The notes below the pieces were generated by a model, which saw only the letters and a program-made list of their open reading frames with translations, was not told the origin of the DNA and made no database searches. This document shows, in pieces, positions 42,104-50,276 of a stretch of DNA of 54,636 nt. The translations under genes were made by a program, and so were the position numbers. Origin of the DNA: Oscillospiraceae bacterium (lineage in GTDB: Bacteria; Bacillota; Clostridia; Oscillospirales; Ruminococcaceae); contig JAEEXH010000010.1 in NCBI GenBank assembly GCA_016291435.1, positions 1-54,636 of the forward strand. Direction: 5' to 3'. How positions within the stretch are numbered: the stretch's first letter is position 1; each line of letters starts with the position of its first letter.

Positions 42104-44758
42104 ATGAAGAAACATCTTACAATTGCACGCGCAGTCTCTGCGCTTGCGGCAGCAGCGGTCATCTGTACCGCCGCACCCGCCGGGATGGGTACCGGCGCGG
42201 CTGTCACCGACATCTCAAGCACCATGACATGGAAGGCCATGCGCATCGGCGGCGGCGGCTTTGTCTCCGGCATCGTGGCCGGCAAGAAGGTCATGTACGC
42301 CCGCACGGATGTCGGCGGCGCATACAAGTACAACTACGATACCGCGGAGTGGGAGCAGCTCCTCGGCTTCATCAACGATTCCGACAGAGGTCTGCTCTCG
42401 GTCGATGCGATGTGCATTGATCCGACCGACGACAACACCGTCTATTTCCTCTGCGGCTGTGCCTATTTCTCCGCGGAGAAGACCGTCGTCTTCAAGACAA
42501 CGGACGGCGGCAAGACCTTCAAGGAGTATGATGTCACGAATCTCATCAAGGTCATGGGCAACGGCGACGGCAGACAGTGCGGCGAGGCGATTGCAGTCGA
42601 TCCCGACAACCCGAAGGTGATCTATGCCGGCGGCGATGTCACTTCCGATGACAAATCGAAGTCTGCGCTGATCAAGTCCACCGACGGCGGCGAGACATGG
42701 GCACCGGTCGAGGGATATGATGCGCTGGGGCTTTTCAAAAGCACGACCAGTTGGCCGACCTGGGGCTCTGTCAAGGCGCGCTCTGTCACAAGCGATGAAT
42801 ATAACCACCAGAACGGCGTTGCGGCGATTGCGATTACCGGCGGCAAGGTCTATGTCGCCACCTCGACAACCGGCACTGCGAATGTGCATGTCGCTTCGGT
42901 AAAGGATGACAAGTTTTCCGTGCTCTCGAAGGATCTCCCGACGGATGTATTCCCTTCCCGCATCAATTTGGATGCGAACGGTGAGCTGCTGATCAGCTAT
43001 ATCGCGGGGCTTGCGTTCAACGGAGCATCCGGCGGCGCATACCGCTATGTGCCGAAGACCGGCGCGGTGACGCAGATCTTTGAGACCGGCGTCGGGCTCG
43101 GCTCTGTCTGGGCGGATCCCGCAAATCCCGAGCATATGATCGCAGGAAGCTGCGGCAAATGGCAGGATCAGGAGTGGGCGGCGTGGACGGATGACCACGG
43201 CGCTGTCTGGGGCGATCAGTATTTCCGCTCCTTCGACGGCGGCAAGACCTGGCAGAACTTCACGCCCGGTCACAATTCCGGCTGGGGCACTGCTCTCGTC
43301 TCCAATTACCTGCAGGACGGCGGCTATGCGTGGATCCGCGAGAAGGCGATCCACTGGTCCGGCGCAGTCGTGACAGACCCGCGTGATCCCAACAGAATGT
43401 GGATCACCTCCGGCAACGGCATCTTCCGGGCAGACAACATCTGGAGCCAGGATGACGCCTCCGTGGAAAACGGCAAGGTTCCGACCTTCACCTTCCACCC
43501 GACAGGCGTTGAGGAAGTCGTTGCACTGGATTTTGTCTCGACACCGGACGGTCTCGATCTCTCCGCGATCGGCGACTATGACGGCTTCGTGCATCAGGCA
43601 GTCGATCAGATCGGTCTCCAGTATAATCCGAACATGGGCAGCACCTCCGCGATCGCGGTCTGCCCGCAGAACACCGATGTCTGGGCGCGCCTTGCAGAGG
43701 GCGACAACGGCGGCGGCTATTACACCACCGACCGCGGCAAGACCTGGAAGACCTTTGCACCGGCTGTGAAGGGCGGCAAGCTCGCCATCGCAGAGATCTC
43801 GAAGGGCAAATACCGTATCTTCAATACCGGCAAATCGGACGGCGGTGTCTCTTACAGCGATGACTGGGGCGGCACATGGTCGAAGTGCGACGGCATCCCC
43901 TCGCAGTACGGCTCCAAGCCCACGATGCTGTTCGTCGAGCCGGATGACCCGAACACCGTCTACGCCTACGCGACCTACTTTAATTCTTCGTGGCACTACT
44001 CGAAGGATGCGCCCGATGCTTCCGATGCGCAGTATAAGATCTGCGTCAGCACCGACGGCGGCAAGACCTTCACCAGCACCGATGTCTGCATGTATGACCA
44101 GTGCGACAGCGCAGGCAGAATCGGCTGGCTCGGCAAGGGCGAACTGATGCTCGGCGGCGGCTGGTACGGCATGTATCACGCGACTGTCAGCGGCAGCAAG
44201 GTCACAGTCGAAAAGCTCGACAATGTCTTCTACTGCAAGACGCTCGGCTACGGCGCGCCTGAGAAGAAGGGCGGCGTCAACACGATCTATTTCTACGGCA
44301 AGCCCGCAGAGACCGATCCCGAGGGCATCTACCGCTCCACCGATGCCGGCAAGACATGGGTCTGCATCAACACCGATCACCTCTACGGCGGCACCGGCAA
44401 CGGCAACTTCCTCGTCGGCGATATGGATGAGTTCGGCAAGGTGTATATGTCCACCGTCGGCTGCGGCATCATCTGCGGCTATCTCTCCGGCAGCGAGCCT
44501 GTGTCTTCTTCCACGACCACGACCTCCACGACCGGCGGCAGCACAAAGGTCATGTGGGGCGATGCGGACTGCAACAGTGCCGTTGAGCTGCGGGATGCGA
44601 TCCTGATGGCGAAGGCTGTGAGCGGCGCGGCAGAGCTCTCTGTGCAGGGCAAGCGCAATGCGTCTGTCTGCGGCAAGGACAATCTCTCGAACGACGATCT
44701 TGTGAAGCTCCTGAAATTCCTCTCAGGTGCGATTGAATATTCGGAGCTGGCTCCGTAA
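42104..44758 (+). CDS. Secreted cellulosomal GH74 xyloglucanase
   Basis: 884 aa. Signal peptide (about 1-33); two seven-bladed propellers built of BNR-type blades ('STDGGETW', 'STDAGKTW'), about 40-800; Thr/Ser linker (about 805-820); dockerin (about 823-884). Catalytic aspartates fit the GH74 pair: Asp69 in 'ARTDVGGAY' and the Asp of 'AIGDYDGF' near 485, matching the spacing in Clostridium thermocellum Xgh74A. It cleaves the xyloglucan backbone by inversion. The dockerin ('DADCNSAVELRDA', then 'GKDNLSNDDLVKLLKFL') is of the Ruminococcus flavefaciens style and differs from those of the GH43, CotH and GH97 proteins here. GAGAGGGGAACG precedes the ATG. Confidence 0.95.
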   Translation: MKKHLTIARAVSALAAAAVICTAAPAGMGTGAAVTDISSTMTWKAMRIGGGGFVSGIVAGKKVMYARTDVGGAYKYNYDTAEWEQLLGFINDSDRGLLSVDAMCIDPTDDNTVYFLCGCAYFSAEKTVVFKTTDGGKTFKEYDVTNLIKVMGNGDGRQCGEAIAVDPDNPKVIYAGGDVTSDDKSKSALIKSTDGGETWAPVEGYDALGLFKSTTSWPTWGSVKARSVTSDEYNHQNGVAAIAITGGKVYVATSTTGTANVHVASVKDDKFSVLSKDLPTDVFPSRINLDANGELLISYIAGLAFNGASGGAYRYVPKTGAVTQIFETGVGLGSVWADPANPEHMIAGSCGKWQDQEWAAWTDDHGAVWGDQYFRSFDGGKTWQNFTPGHNSGWGTALVSNYLQDGGYAWIREKAIHWSGAVVTDPRDPNRMWITSGNGIFRADNIWSQDDASVENGKVPTFTFHPTGVEEVVALDFVSTPDGLDLSAIGDYDGFVHQAVDQIGLQYNPNMGSTSAIAVCPQNTDVWARLAEGDNGGGYYTTDRGKTWKTFAPAVKGGKLAIAEISKGKYRIFNTGKSDGGVSYSDDWGGTWSKCDGIPSQYGSKPTMLFVEPDDPNTVYAYATYFNSSWHYSKDAPDASDAQYKICVSTDGGKTFTSTDVCMYDQCDSAGRIGWLGKGELMLGGGWYGMYHATVSGSKVTVEKLDNVFYCKTLGYGAPEKKGGVNTIYFYGKPAETDPEGIYRSTDAGKTWVCINTDHLYGGTGNGNFLVGDMDEFGKVYMSTVGCGIICGYLSGSEPVSSSTTTTSTTGGSTKVMWGDADCNSAVELRDAILMAKAVSGAAELSVQGKRNASVCGKDNLSNDDLVKLLKFLSGAIEYSELAP

Positions 44759-44770
44759 GGAAAACTGCAT

Positions 44771-44812
44771 ACAGAACACGCCCCTGATCTGATGTGATCA
44801 GGGGCGTTCTGT
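44771..44812 (+). terminator. Hairpin terminator of the GH74 gene
   Basis: ACAGAAC and CGCCCCTGATC pair with GATCAGGGGCGTTCTGT, a long stem directly after the stop. The T-run is short. Confidence 0.75.
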
Positions 44813-44851
44813 GTATTGATAGAGGTATCGCCGGCGCGATGGATTGATAAT

Positions 44852-44907
44852 GGGGACGCTGTCCCCAAGCCCCTGCCGGGGACAGCGGTCCCCGGACCCC
44901 GTTTTTT
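44852..44907 (+). repeat. GC-rich palindromic element with T-run
   Basis: GGGGACGCTGTCCCC pairs with GGGGACAGCGGTCCCC (one bulge), followed after GGACCCC by GTTTTTT. It resembles the short palindromic repeats common between clostridial genes and could act as a second terminator. Confidence 0.55.
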
Positions 44908-44964
44908 ATTCCGTCAGGATTACACTGCGAAGCAATTTCAGTTTCATTTCTGCTATATGATGAA

Positions 44965-44992
44965 AGCCTCCCCATCCCCGGGGAGGCTTCTG
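44965..44992 (-). terminator. Hairpin behind the methyltransferase gene
   Basis: AGCCTCCCC pairs with GGGGAGGCT; on the minus strand it is followed by TTCATCATAT. It stands about 20 bases past the stop codon. Confidence 0.6.
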
Positions 44993-45011
44993 TATGATCG
45001 AACAGATTCTT

Positions 45012-45794
45012 TCAAAAGTTGCCGCCTTTTTGCGCAATGAACAGCAGCCGCTGGGTCTCCGGGGTCGGCGGGGCAAAGCTGTCTCCGTCCAGTGTCTCGC
45101 GCAGGATGAGCCCTGCCTCCGTGAGAAGCTGCTCCAGCTGCGCAGGCGCATAGACCCGCTCCGTGAACTGCTCCGAAGCACGGCGGTATTTGTTCCCTTC
45201 CAGCTGCTCAAAGAAATCCAGCCGGATCTCCACCGGGTATTCCGGCGCACGGTCGGTCAGCTGGTTCTGCCAGACGCAGACCGCCTCCGGCAGCTCATAG
45301 ACAAAGCAGGCATCCTTTAGCACCTGCCTGTGCTTATACTCCGTGTTTACATCAAACAAAAACAGCGCACCTGCGTTGGAAAAGAGGCTCACGCGAGAGA
45401 AGACCTCCCGCACATCCTCCGCGCAGGGAAGATGACTGATGCTGTCGAGCGCACAGACTGTGACGCTCACCGTGCCGAAAAGATCCAGCGCACGCATATC
45501 CTGCTGCAAATACTGGATCGGCAGCCCGCTGTCATATTTCTTGTCGAGCGCTTCGCTGAGCATCTCCGCCGAGCTGTCGATGCCGATGACATCCCAGCCG
45601 TGCCGTGCAAGGGCTTCGGAGAGCGAGCCTGTTCCGCACGCGAGATCGACAAGGATATTGTCGGGCATCTCCGCAGGCAGCCATTTGCGGATCAGCCTGT
45701 CAAGCTGCGCGGCGCGCTCCGCATAGCCGACATTCTGCGTCAGTGCGTCATAATACTGCGCAAAGACGCTGTACGCTGCGGAATCAGTCTGCAT
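45012..45794 (-). CDS. Class I SAM-dependent methyltransferase
   Basis: 260 aa. Rossmann-type fold with the SAM loop 'LVDLACGTGSLSEALA' (about 48-63), acidic motif 'VIGIDSSAEML' and 'YLQQDMRALDL'. The C-terminal half with 'YRRASEQFTERVYAPAQLEQLL' resembles the small-molecule methyltransferases often found in Firmicutes behind yerC-like or rsfS-like genes. Target not known. Its start overlaps the YerC-like gene by 11 bases, so both are in one transcript. Confidence 0.9.
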   Translation of the reverse strand: MQTDSAAYSVFAQYYDALTQNVGYAERAAQLDRLIRKWLPAEMPDNILVDLACGTGSLSEALARHGWDVIGIDSSAEMLSEALDKKYDSGLPIQYLQQDMRALDLFGTVSVTVCALDSISHLPCAEDVREVFSRVSLFSNAGALFLFDVNTEYKHRQVLKDACFVYELPEAVCVWQNQLTDRAPEYPVEIRLDFFEQLEGNKYRRASEQFTERVYAPAQLEQLLTEAGLILRETLDGDSFAPPTPETQRLLFIAQKGGNF

Positions 45795-46092
45795 TGCCGT
45801 TCTTCTGCTTCAGGCGGTCGAAGACGATCGCATAGCCGCCGGAGCTGACCATGCTGAGGGAGCGGTTGACGCGGCTGATGGTCGCGGTGCTGGTGCCGGT
45901 CATCTCCACGATTTCGGCATACTTGTGCTCCTCCGAGAGCAGCTTTGCGATCTGATAGCGCTGTGCGATCGCGACAAGCTCCTGCGGGGTGCAGAGATCC
46001 TGCATAAACATCGAGACCTCCTCTGCGGTTTCGAGCAGGGAAAAGGCTTCGTAGAGATCCTTCAGGTTCTTCTCATCTATCGGCTTAAACAT
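45784..46092 (-). CDS. YerC/YecD family TrpR-like regulator
   Basis: 102 aa. Matches the TrpR superfamily proteins of the YerC/YecD group: helical, with 'TPQELVAIAQRYQIAKLL' and the helix-turn-helix 'YAEIVEMTGTSTATISRVNRSL' ending 'GGYAIVFDRL'. These bind DNA but are not necessarily tryptophan repressors; ligand and targets are open. AAGGAGGACAG precedes the ATG. It leads the two-gene unit with the methyltransferase. Confidence 0.92.
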   Translation of the reverse strand: MFKPIDEKNLKDLYEAFSLLETAEEVSMFMQDLCTPQELVAIAQRYQIAKLLSEEHKYAEIVEMTGTSTATISRVNRSLSMVSSGGYAIVFDRLKQKNGNAD

Positions 46093-46135
46093 GATTTCTG
46101 TCCTCCTTGCGGGAATCGTTCGGGTTCATACTCCT

Positions 46136-46164
46136 ATTTTAACACATTAGCTTGTAAAAGTAAA
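46136..46164 (-). promoter_or_regulatory. Promoter of the yerC-methyltransferase unit
   Basis: On the minus strand TTTACT (46164-46159), 17 bases, TAAAAT (46141-46136). Confidence 0.6.
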
Positions 46165-46230
46165 GGGGTTTTCAAAATTTTTTCGCCAATTTCAGAAGGA
46201 AACGCAAAACCCCCGGGGCAGATGCACAGA

Positions 46231-46263
46231 AAAACAGCCGGATGCCTGACATCCGACTGTTTT
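46231..46263 (-). terminator. Terminator of the pectate lyase gene
   Basis: ACAGCCGGAT pairs with ATCCGACTGT; on the minus strand it is followed by TTTTTCTG, 50 bases after the stop codon. Confidence 0.75.
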
Positions 46264-46312
46264 CCGAAAGAGAATGGAATGGTTATGAGAGAGGGTATGG
46301 TGAATGCATGTA

Positions 46313-48760
46313 TCAGAGCTTCTCGAGCAGCCCCGCGAGATATTGCAGCAGCTTTGTCAGGTCGCCGCTGCCGATGCCTTCGGTCTCATCAATCTCAGCG
46401 TTCTGTCTGCCTTCCACGGAGAGATTCACATCGACACCGCCGATTGCCTTTGCGAGCATGACAGCATCTGCGAGCTCAACGAGCTTGTTGCAGTCAAGGT
46501 CGCCCTTCATGCGGTAGAGGGTCTCAGAGGAAACGGTGGTGCTGGTGGTCGTGGTATCAGAGGAGGAAGAAGCCGTGGTCGAAGTTGTGGTGGTCTCAGA
46601 GGTTGTGGTCGTGGTGGTGGTCGTCGTCGTGGTGGTAGTGGTGGTGGTCGTCGTCGTGGTGGTAGTGGTGGTGGTGGTCGTCGTCGTTGTGGTGGTCGAA
46701 TCGGAAGCTGCAAAGCTGCCGGACTTCGCCTGATCGTCCAGTGTGCCGCCCCATGTACCGAAATAGGTCAGCAGACCGGAGGTGCTTGTCTGAAGCTGAT
46801 AGTTGCCGGAGGGGATGTAAGACAGCGAGGAATTCGTATCGAAATCGCCGTACTTGTTGTTGCTGGAGACCTTCTGTGTCTTGCTGGAAACAACGGTCGC
46901 CTGCATATCGCCCTTGCAGTTTGTGAGGGTATCGTTGAAGCTCTTGATCGCGCCCTGCTTGATCTGCTGCGGGTTCTTGCAGCTGTCAAAGAGGTTGTAC
47001 TCAGAGAAGATATAGGCATCGGCTCTGGGGTTCTGGCAGTAGCTTGTCTGACCCTTGAAGACATTGTTATACATGTGGATGTTCGCCTGACGTGCGAGCG
47101 GTCCGCGGGATTCGCACTTGTTCCAGTAGTTGTGGTGGAAGGTGATGTGGAACTGGAGGTTCGAGTCAGAGGCACCGACCAGATTGGTCTTGTGGTAGCT
47201 CTCGTAGTAGTTGTAGCTCATGGTGAAATAATTGCCGCGCTTGAAGTCGCAGGCACCGTCGCCGCCCGCCTTGTCGGACTCTGCCGGATTGGAGATCGAC
47301 GGCGCATAGAATTCGTTGTTGTGGACCCAGCAGCGCTCAACAGGAGCAGTGAGCGTCGAGCCATCCTGCACGCCTTCCATGCCGATGCAGTCTTCGGGGA
47401 CATTGCGGAACTTCAGGTTTCTGACCTCGAAGCTCTTGCCGAGGGAAGGATTGCCGCTCTCGCAGATGAAGTGAATGCCCCAGCCGTTGATCTGTGCGTC
47501 ATTGCCGATGCCCTCGATGGTGATATCCTTGCCGGACTGCATTCTTGCCATGTAGCCGTTGTCGCCGACTGTTCCGCCGTAGTCAACGGAATCGTATGCG
47601 GTAAGGCCGCTCGGAGCCTTGACATCGCCGATGATGCGGATGACGAGCGGGGTGCCGTCCTTTGCGAGCTTCTCAATGATGCCCTTGTTGGAGTTTGCAG
47701 TACCGCCCTTGGCGGTCTTGCCGCCGGAAGACTCCTTGCCGGAGGAGTTGAGGATATTGCCGATGCCGCTGACGGTCGTGCCGTCCTTCGACTTCACGGT
47801 GACAGAATTCTTATTGGAATCAGTGACATAGAGCACGATTGCATTGGATTTCAGCGTACCTTTGTCGGTGTAAGCGCCGACGCCTGCGGTGTAATTGTAA
47901 TGCGCATAGCCGGAGCGGTCCTGTGCGGAGACCTGGATGCCGGAGATTGTCGCATTGCCCTTGGTCGTTGTGAGCGTGAGGGAATAGGTGCCTGCCGGGA
48001 CGCCGGGGATATCCACACGGACGCCGCCGCTGACATCGCGCACCAGATAGGTGAGATCATCGCCGGAGAGCGAGCCGGAAGCCGCGCCGCTGTAAGAAAC
48101 GCCGGTGACCTGTGCATCGCTGACGCCGGAGACGGTCGCATAGAGCATCTCATTCCAGCCGCCGGAGCTGACGAGCTTGAAGTCGCCCTGTGTCATCTGA
48201 CCCGTGCCCTGCTGTGCGGTCGTGGAAGAGGGCTCAGAGCCGGTATCCTGCGTGGTGGTGACAACGGGCTCGGAGCCGTTGCCGCCGGAAACTGCGAGAT
48301 AGAACAGATTGGAGCTGCCGCTGCCCTTCTTGATCGTATGTGCGCCCGCGCCGATCGAAACGGTGAGCACGCTGTCTGCGGGGATGTTGTGCGCGGTGCT
48401 GTCCACATAGACGGTGGTGCCGTCCTTGATGACGAGCGTGAGCGTGCATGCACTGCCGGTCGTGAATGCGATCGAAGTGGTGCTCTCCATCTTGAGGCAC
48501 TGGGTCAGGGTCTTGCCGTTATAGGTGACGCTGCCCTTTCCGGTCGAAAGATTGCCGGTGATGTCGAAATAGCTGCTTGAAGTGCCGTTTGCGGTGAAGT
48601 CATGCTCTGCGGAAGTGGTGATGGGGCTTGCCGCGGCGCTGACTGCCGCCGTTGCGGTGAAGACCGGCACGATGCCTGCCGGGAGCGTGGCTGCTGTGCC
48701 GGAGAGCACGATCGCTGCCGCTGTGATGCCGCTGAGCTTTTGCAACAGGGTGTGTTTCAT
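46313..48760 (-). CDS. Secreted cellulosomal PL1 pectate lyase
   Basis: 815 aa. Signal peptide (about 1-35); N-terminal strand module (about 50-160); a CBM-like module (about 185-285); PL1 right-handed beta-helix (about 290-690) with 'CWVHNNEFY', calcium-site text 'DGACDFKRGNYFTMSYN' and the catalytic Arg region 'HHNYWNKCESRGPLARQANIHMYNN'-type signature; a pure Thr stretch of about 32 residues; a mixed Thr/Ser linker; and a dockerin (about 755-815, 'DLDCNKLVELADA', then 'GSGDLTKLLQYLAG') of the same class as GH74. It cleaves polygalacturonate by beta-elimination with calcium. The ATG at 48760 follows GAGGAGG by 8 bases; a TTG two codons earlier is possible but crowds that site. Confidence 0.93.
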   Translation of the reverse strand: MKHTLLQKLSGITAAAIVLSGTAATLPAGIVPVFTATAAVSAAASPITTSAEHDFTANGTSSSYFDITGNLSTGKGSVTYNGKTLTQCLKMESTTSIAFTTGSACTLTLVIKDGTTVYVDSTAHNIPADSVLTVSIGAGAHTIKKGSGSSNLFYLAVSGGNGSEPVVTTTQDTGSEPSSTTAQQGTGQMTQGDFKLVSSGGWNEMLYATVSGVSDAQVTGVSYSGAASGSLSGDDLTYLVRDVSGGVRVDIPGVPAGTYSLTLTTTKGNATISGIQVSAQDRSGYAHYNYTAGVGAYTDKGTLKSNAIVLYVTDSNKNSVTVKSKDGTTVSGIGNILNSSGKESSGGKTAKGGTANSNKGIIEKLAKDGTPLVIRIIGDVKAPSGLTAYDSVDYGGTVGDNGYMARMQSGKDITIEGIGNDAQINGWGIHFICESGNPSLGKSFEVRNLKFRNVPEDCIGMEGVQDGSTLTAPVERCWVHNNEFYAPSISNPAESDKAGGDGACDFKRGNYFTMSYNYYESYHKTNLVGASDSNLQFHITFHHNYWNKCESRGPLARQANIHMYNNVFKGQTSYCQNPRADAYIFSEYNLFDSCKNPQQIKQGAIKSFNDTLTNCKGDMQATVVSSKTQKVSSNNKYGDFDTNSSLSYIPSGNYQLQTSTSGLLTYFGTWGGTLDDQAKSGSFAASDSTTTTTTTTTTTTTTTTTTTTTTTTTTTTTTTTSETTTTSTTASSSSDTTTTSTTVSSETLYRMKGDLDCNKLVELADAVMLAKAIGGVDVNLSVEGRQNAEIDETEGIGSGDLTKLLQYLAGLLEKL
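46602..46697 (-). repeat. In-frame triplet microsatellite encoding the poly-Thr linker
   Basis: Thirty-two consecutive GTN triplets on the plus strand (threonine codons on the coding strand). A 27-bp unit occurs twice exactly (46611-46637 and 46638-46664) and a third time diverged. Prone to slippage in steps of nine residues. Confidence 0.85.
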
Positions 48761-48849
48761 TTCCAATTCCTCCTCAAAATCATGTGTGTGGGTTTGCTGT
48801 TTCTATATGTACCGCGTGCTGCGGTGCGTTCCGTAAAAAAAGGGTGGAA

Positions 48850-48895
48850 CGCTCCGTCTGCACCCCTTGGGGGCAGAGTGTCAGAGCGGAGCAGT
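48850..48895 (-). other. Stem-loop in the pectate lyase leader
   Basis: In the leader, GCTCCG pairs with CGGAGC around an inner CTGCCCCC / GGGGTGCAG hairpin. It could protect the 5' end of the mRNA. Confidence 0.5.
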
Positions 48896-48917
48896 TCCGT
48901 ATCCGGTTTCCAAGTCT

Positions 48918-48946
48918 ATGATACTGCTTTTTGATCCGCTTTTCAA
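48918..48946 (-). promoter_or_regulatory. Promoter of the pectate lyase gene
   Basis: On the minus strand TTGAAA (48946-48941), 17 bases, TATCAT (48923-48918). Confidence 0.55.
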
Positions 48947-48982
48947 TGACATATGATATTTTCTACCTGACGAATGATCTTT

Positions 48983-49242
48983 ATATAGAATGGCGGGGAG
49001 CCCCCGCGCGCGGAGCCCGCGCCGGCGTTTTTCTCAAGTCGTCTGACCATTCCGCGCCAGCCTGCGCACCGGCAACGCTGCTGCTCGCAGCTATTGCAGT
49101 AAATGCTTTGAAAATAGTGCAGGATATATTCAGCAGCGCCGGTGCGTTCAAAAGCTGCGAACAGCAGCGTCATATTGAGCTGCTGCACATTCTCTTTCCA
49201 GCCTCCCGGAGGCACAACGCCGGCGGGGGCTCCCCGCGCTTA
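48983..49242 (+). repeat. Inverted-repeat element, copy C
   Basis: Same direction as copy A. Recognisable by CTCAAGTCGTCTGACCATTC, then GTAAATGCTTTGAAAAT, GCTGCGAACAGCAGCGTCAT and AGCTGCTGCACATTCTC. More diverged in the first half. Terminal GCGGGGAGCCCCCGC / GCGGGGGCTCCCCGC arms remain complementary. Its right end contains the TAA stop of hypE. Confidence 0.7.
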
Positions 49243-50247
49243 GCAGATGCGCGGCAGGAGCTCACCCTTGGGCTGGGGGAGCAAAGTCTGTGTGCCGATC
49301 TCCGTCTCCAGCACAACGCGCCCGGGATTCTCTGCGGTGATCTCTCCGATGACAGCAGCGCCCTCGCCGTATTTGTTTCCGTGCAGCGCTTCGAGCAGGG
49401 CGGGAACCTCGCTCTGCGGCGCAATGATCACCAGTCTGCCCTCACAGGCAAGATACAGCGGCTCCAGACCCAGCATGCCGCAGGTGCCCTTCACGCGGCT
49501 GTCCACAGGAATCGCGGACGCATTCAGTTTCACGCCGACATTTGCCTGACCTGTGATCTCATAGAGCACGGTGCCGACACCGCCGCGGGTTGCGTCGCGA
49601 ATGACATGGATATTCTTCGTAGCAGCGAGCATTTCCCCGACCATGCCGCAGAGGGGCGCACAGTCGCTTGTCACATCGGCGTCGATGCCGAAATCATTGC
49701 GTGCCAGCAGGATGGTACATCCGTGGCGCCCGATGTCGCCGCTGACGATGACCGCATCGCCGGGCTGTGCAAGCGTGCCCGATGTGGTGACGCCCTCGGG
49801 AATGACGCCGATGCCCGTTGTCGTGATGAACACGCCGTCGCACTGTCCCTTTCCGGCGACCTTTGTATCGCCTGCGACAATGCGCACGCCTGCCTCGGCT
49901 GCGGTCTTCTCCATCGCGGCTGCGATCTTCTCGAGATTTGCGAGCGGGAAGCCCTCCTCGATCACGAATGCACAGGTGAGATAGAGCGGAACAGCGCCCA
50001 TGCAGGCAAGGTCATTCACGGTGCCGCAGATGCTCAGCTTTCCGATGTTGCCGCCCGGGAATTCCCACGGGGAGACAATGAATCCGTCGGTGCTCATGGC
50101 AACTCTGCCTTCCGGGAGCGCGAGCACGGCAGCGTCATCGCCGGTGAACTGCGGGTTTGCGAAATGTGCGTGGAAAACCTGCTCGATGAGCTCGTTGGTC
50201 TGTTTGCCGCCTGCGCCGTGTGCAAGCGTTACGGTTTGATCTGTCAT
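49240..50247 (-). CDS. hypE: Hydrogenase maturation factor HypE
   Basis: 335 aa. AIR synthase-like ATPase with 'LAHGAGGKQTNELI', 'FTGDDAAVL', 'MSTDGFIVSPWEFPGGNIG' and 'GTVNDLACMGA', and the invariant C-terminal PRIC, whose Cys is the carbamoyl/cyano carrier used to make the iron cyanide ligands of NiFe hydrogenases. Family length is normal. It lies last in an eight-gene operon, 29 bases after the PstS-like gene, with no other hyp or hydrogenase gene in the window. The stop codon falls in repeat copy C, which may have arrived after the gene. Confidence 0.95.
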   Translation of the reverse strand: MTDQTVTLAHGAGGKQTNELIEQVFHAHFANPQFTGDDAAVLALPEGRVAMSTDGFIVSPWEFPGGNIGKLSICGTVNDLACMGAVPLYLTCAFVIEEGFPLANLEKIAAAMEKTAAEAGVRIVAGDTKVAGKGQCDGVFITTTGIGVIPEGVTTSGTLAQPGDAVIVSGDIGRHGCTILLARNDFGIDADVTSDCAPLCGMVGEMLAATKNIHVIRDATRGGVGTVLYEITGQANVGVKLNASAIPVDSRVKGTCGMLGLEPLYLACEGRLVIIAPQSEVPALLEALHGNKYGEGAAVIGEITAENPGRVVLETEIGTQTLLPQPKGELLPRIC

Positions 50248-50276
50248 ATAAATACCTCCGATTATAATTGCGAATT

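Noticed and set aside
42215-44380. 721-aa frame antisense to GH74
   Set aside because: Shadow of the GH74 gene; no start signal, no family resemblance, biased codons.
46536-46733. Plus-strand frame with a run of more than 30 valines
   Set aside because: It is the complement of the poly-Thr linker of the pectate lyase.
46536-46733. CRISPR-like tandem repeat
   Set aside because: The repeats are directly adjacent triplets in frame inside a gene, without spacers.
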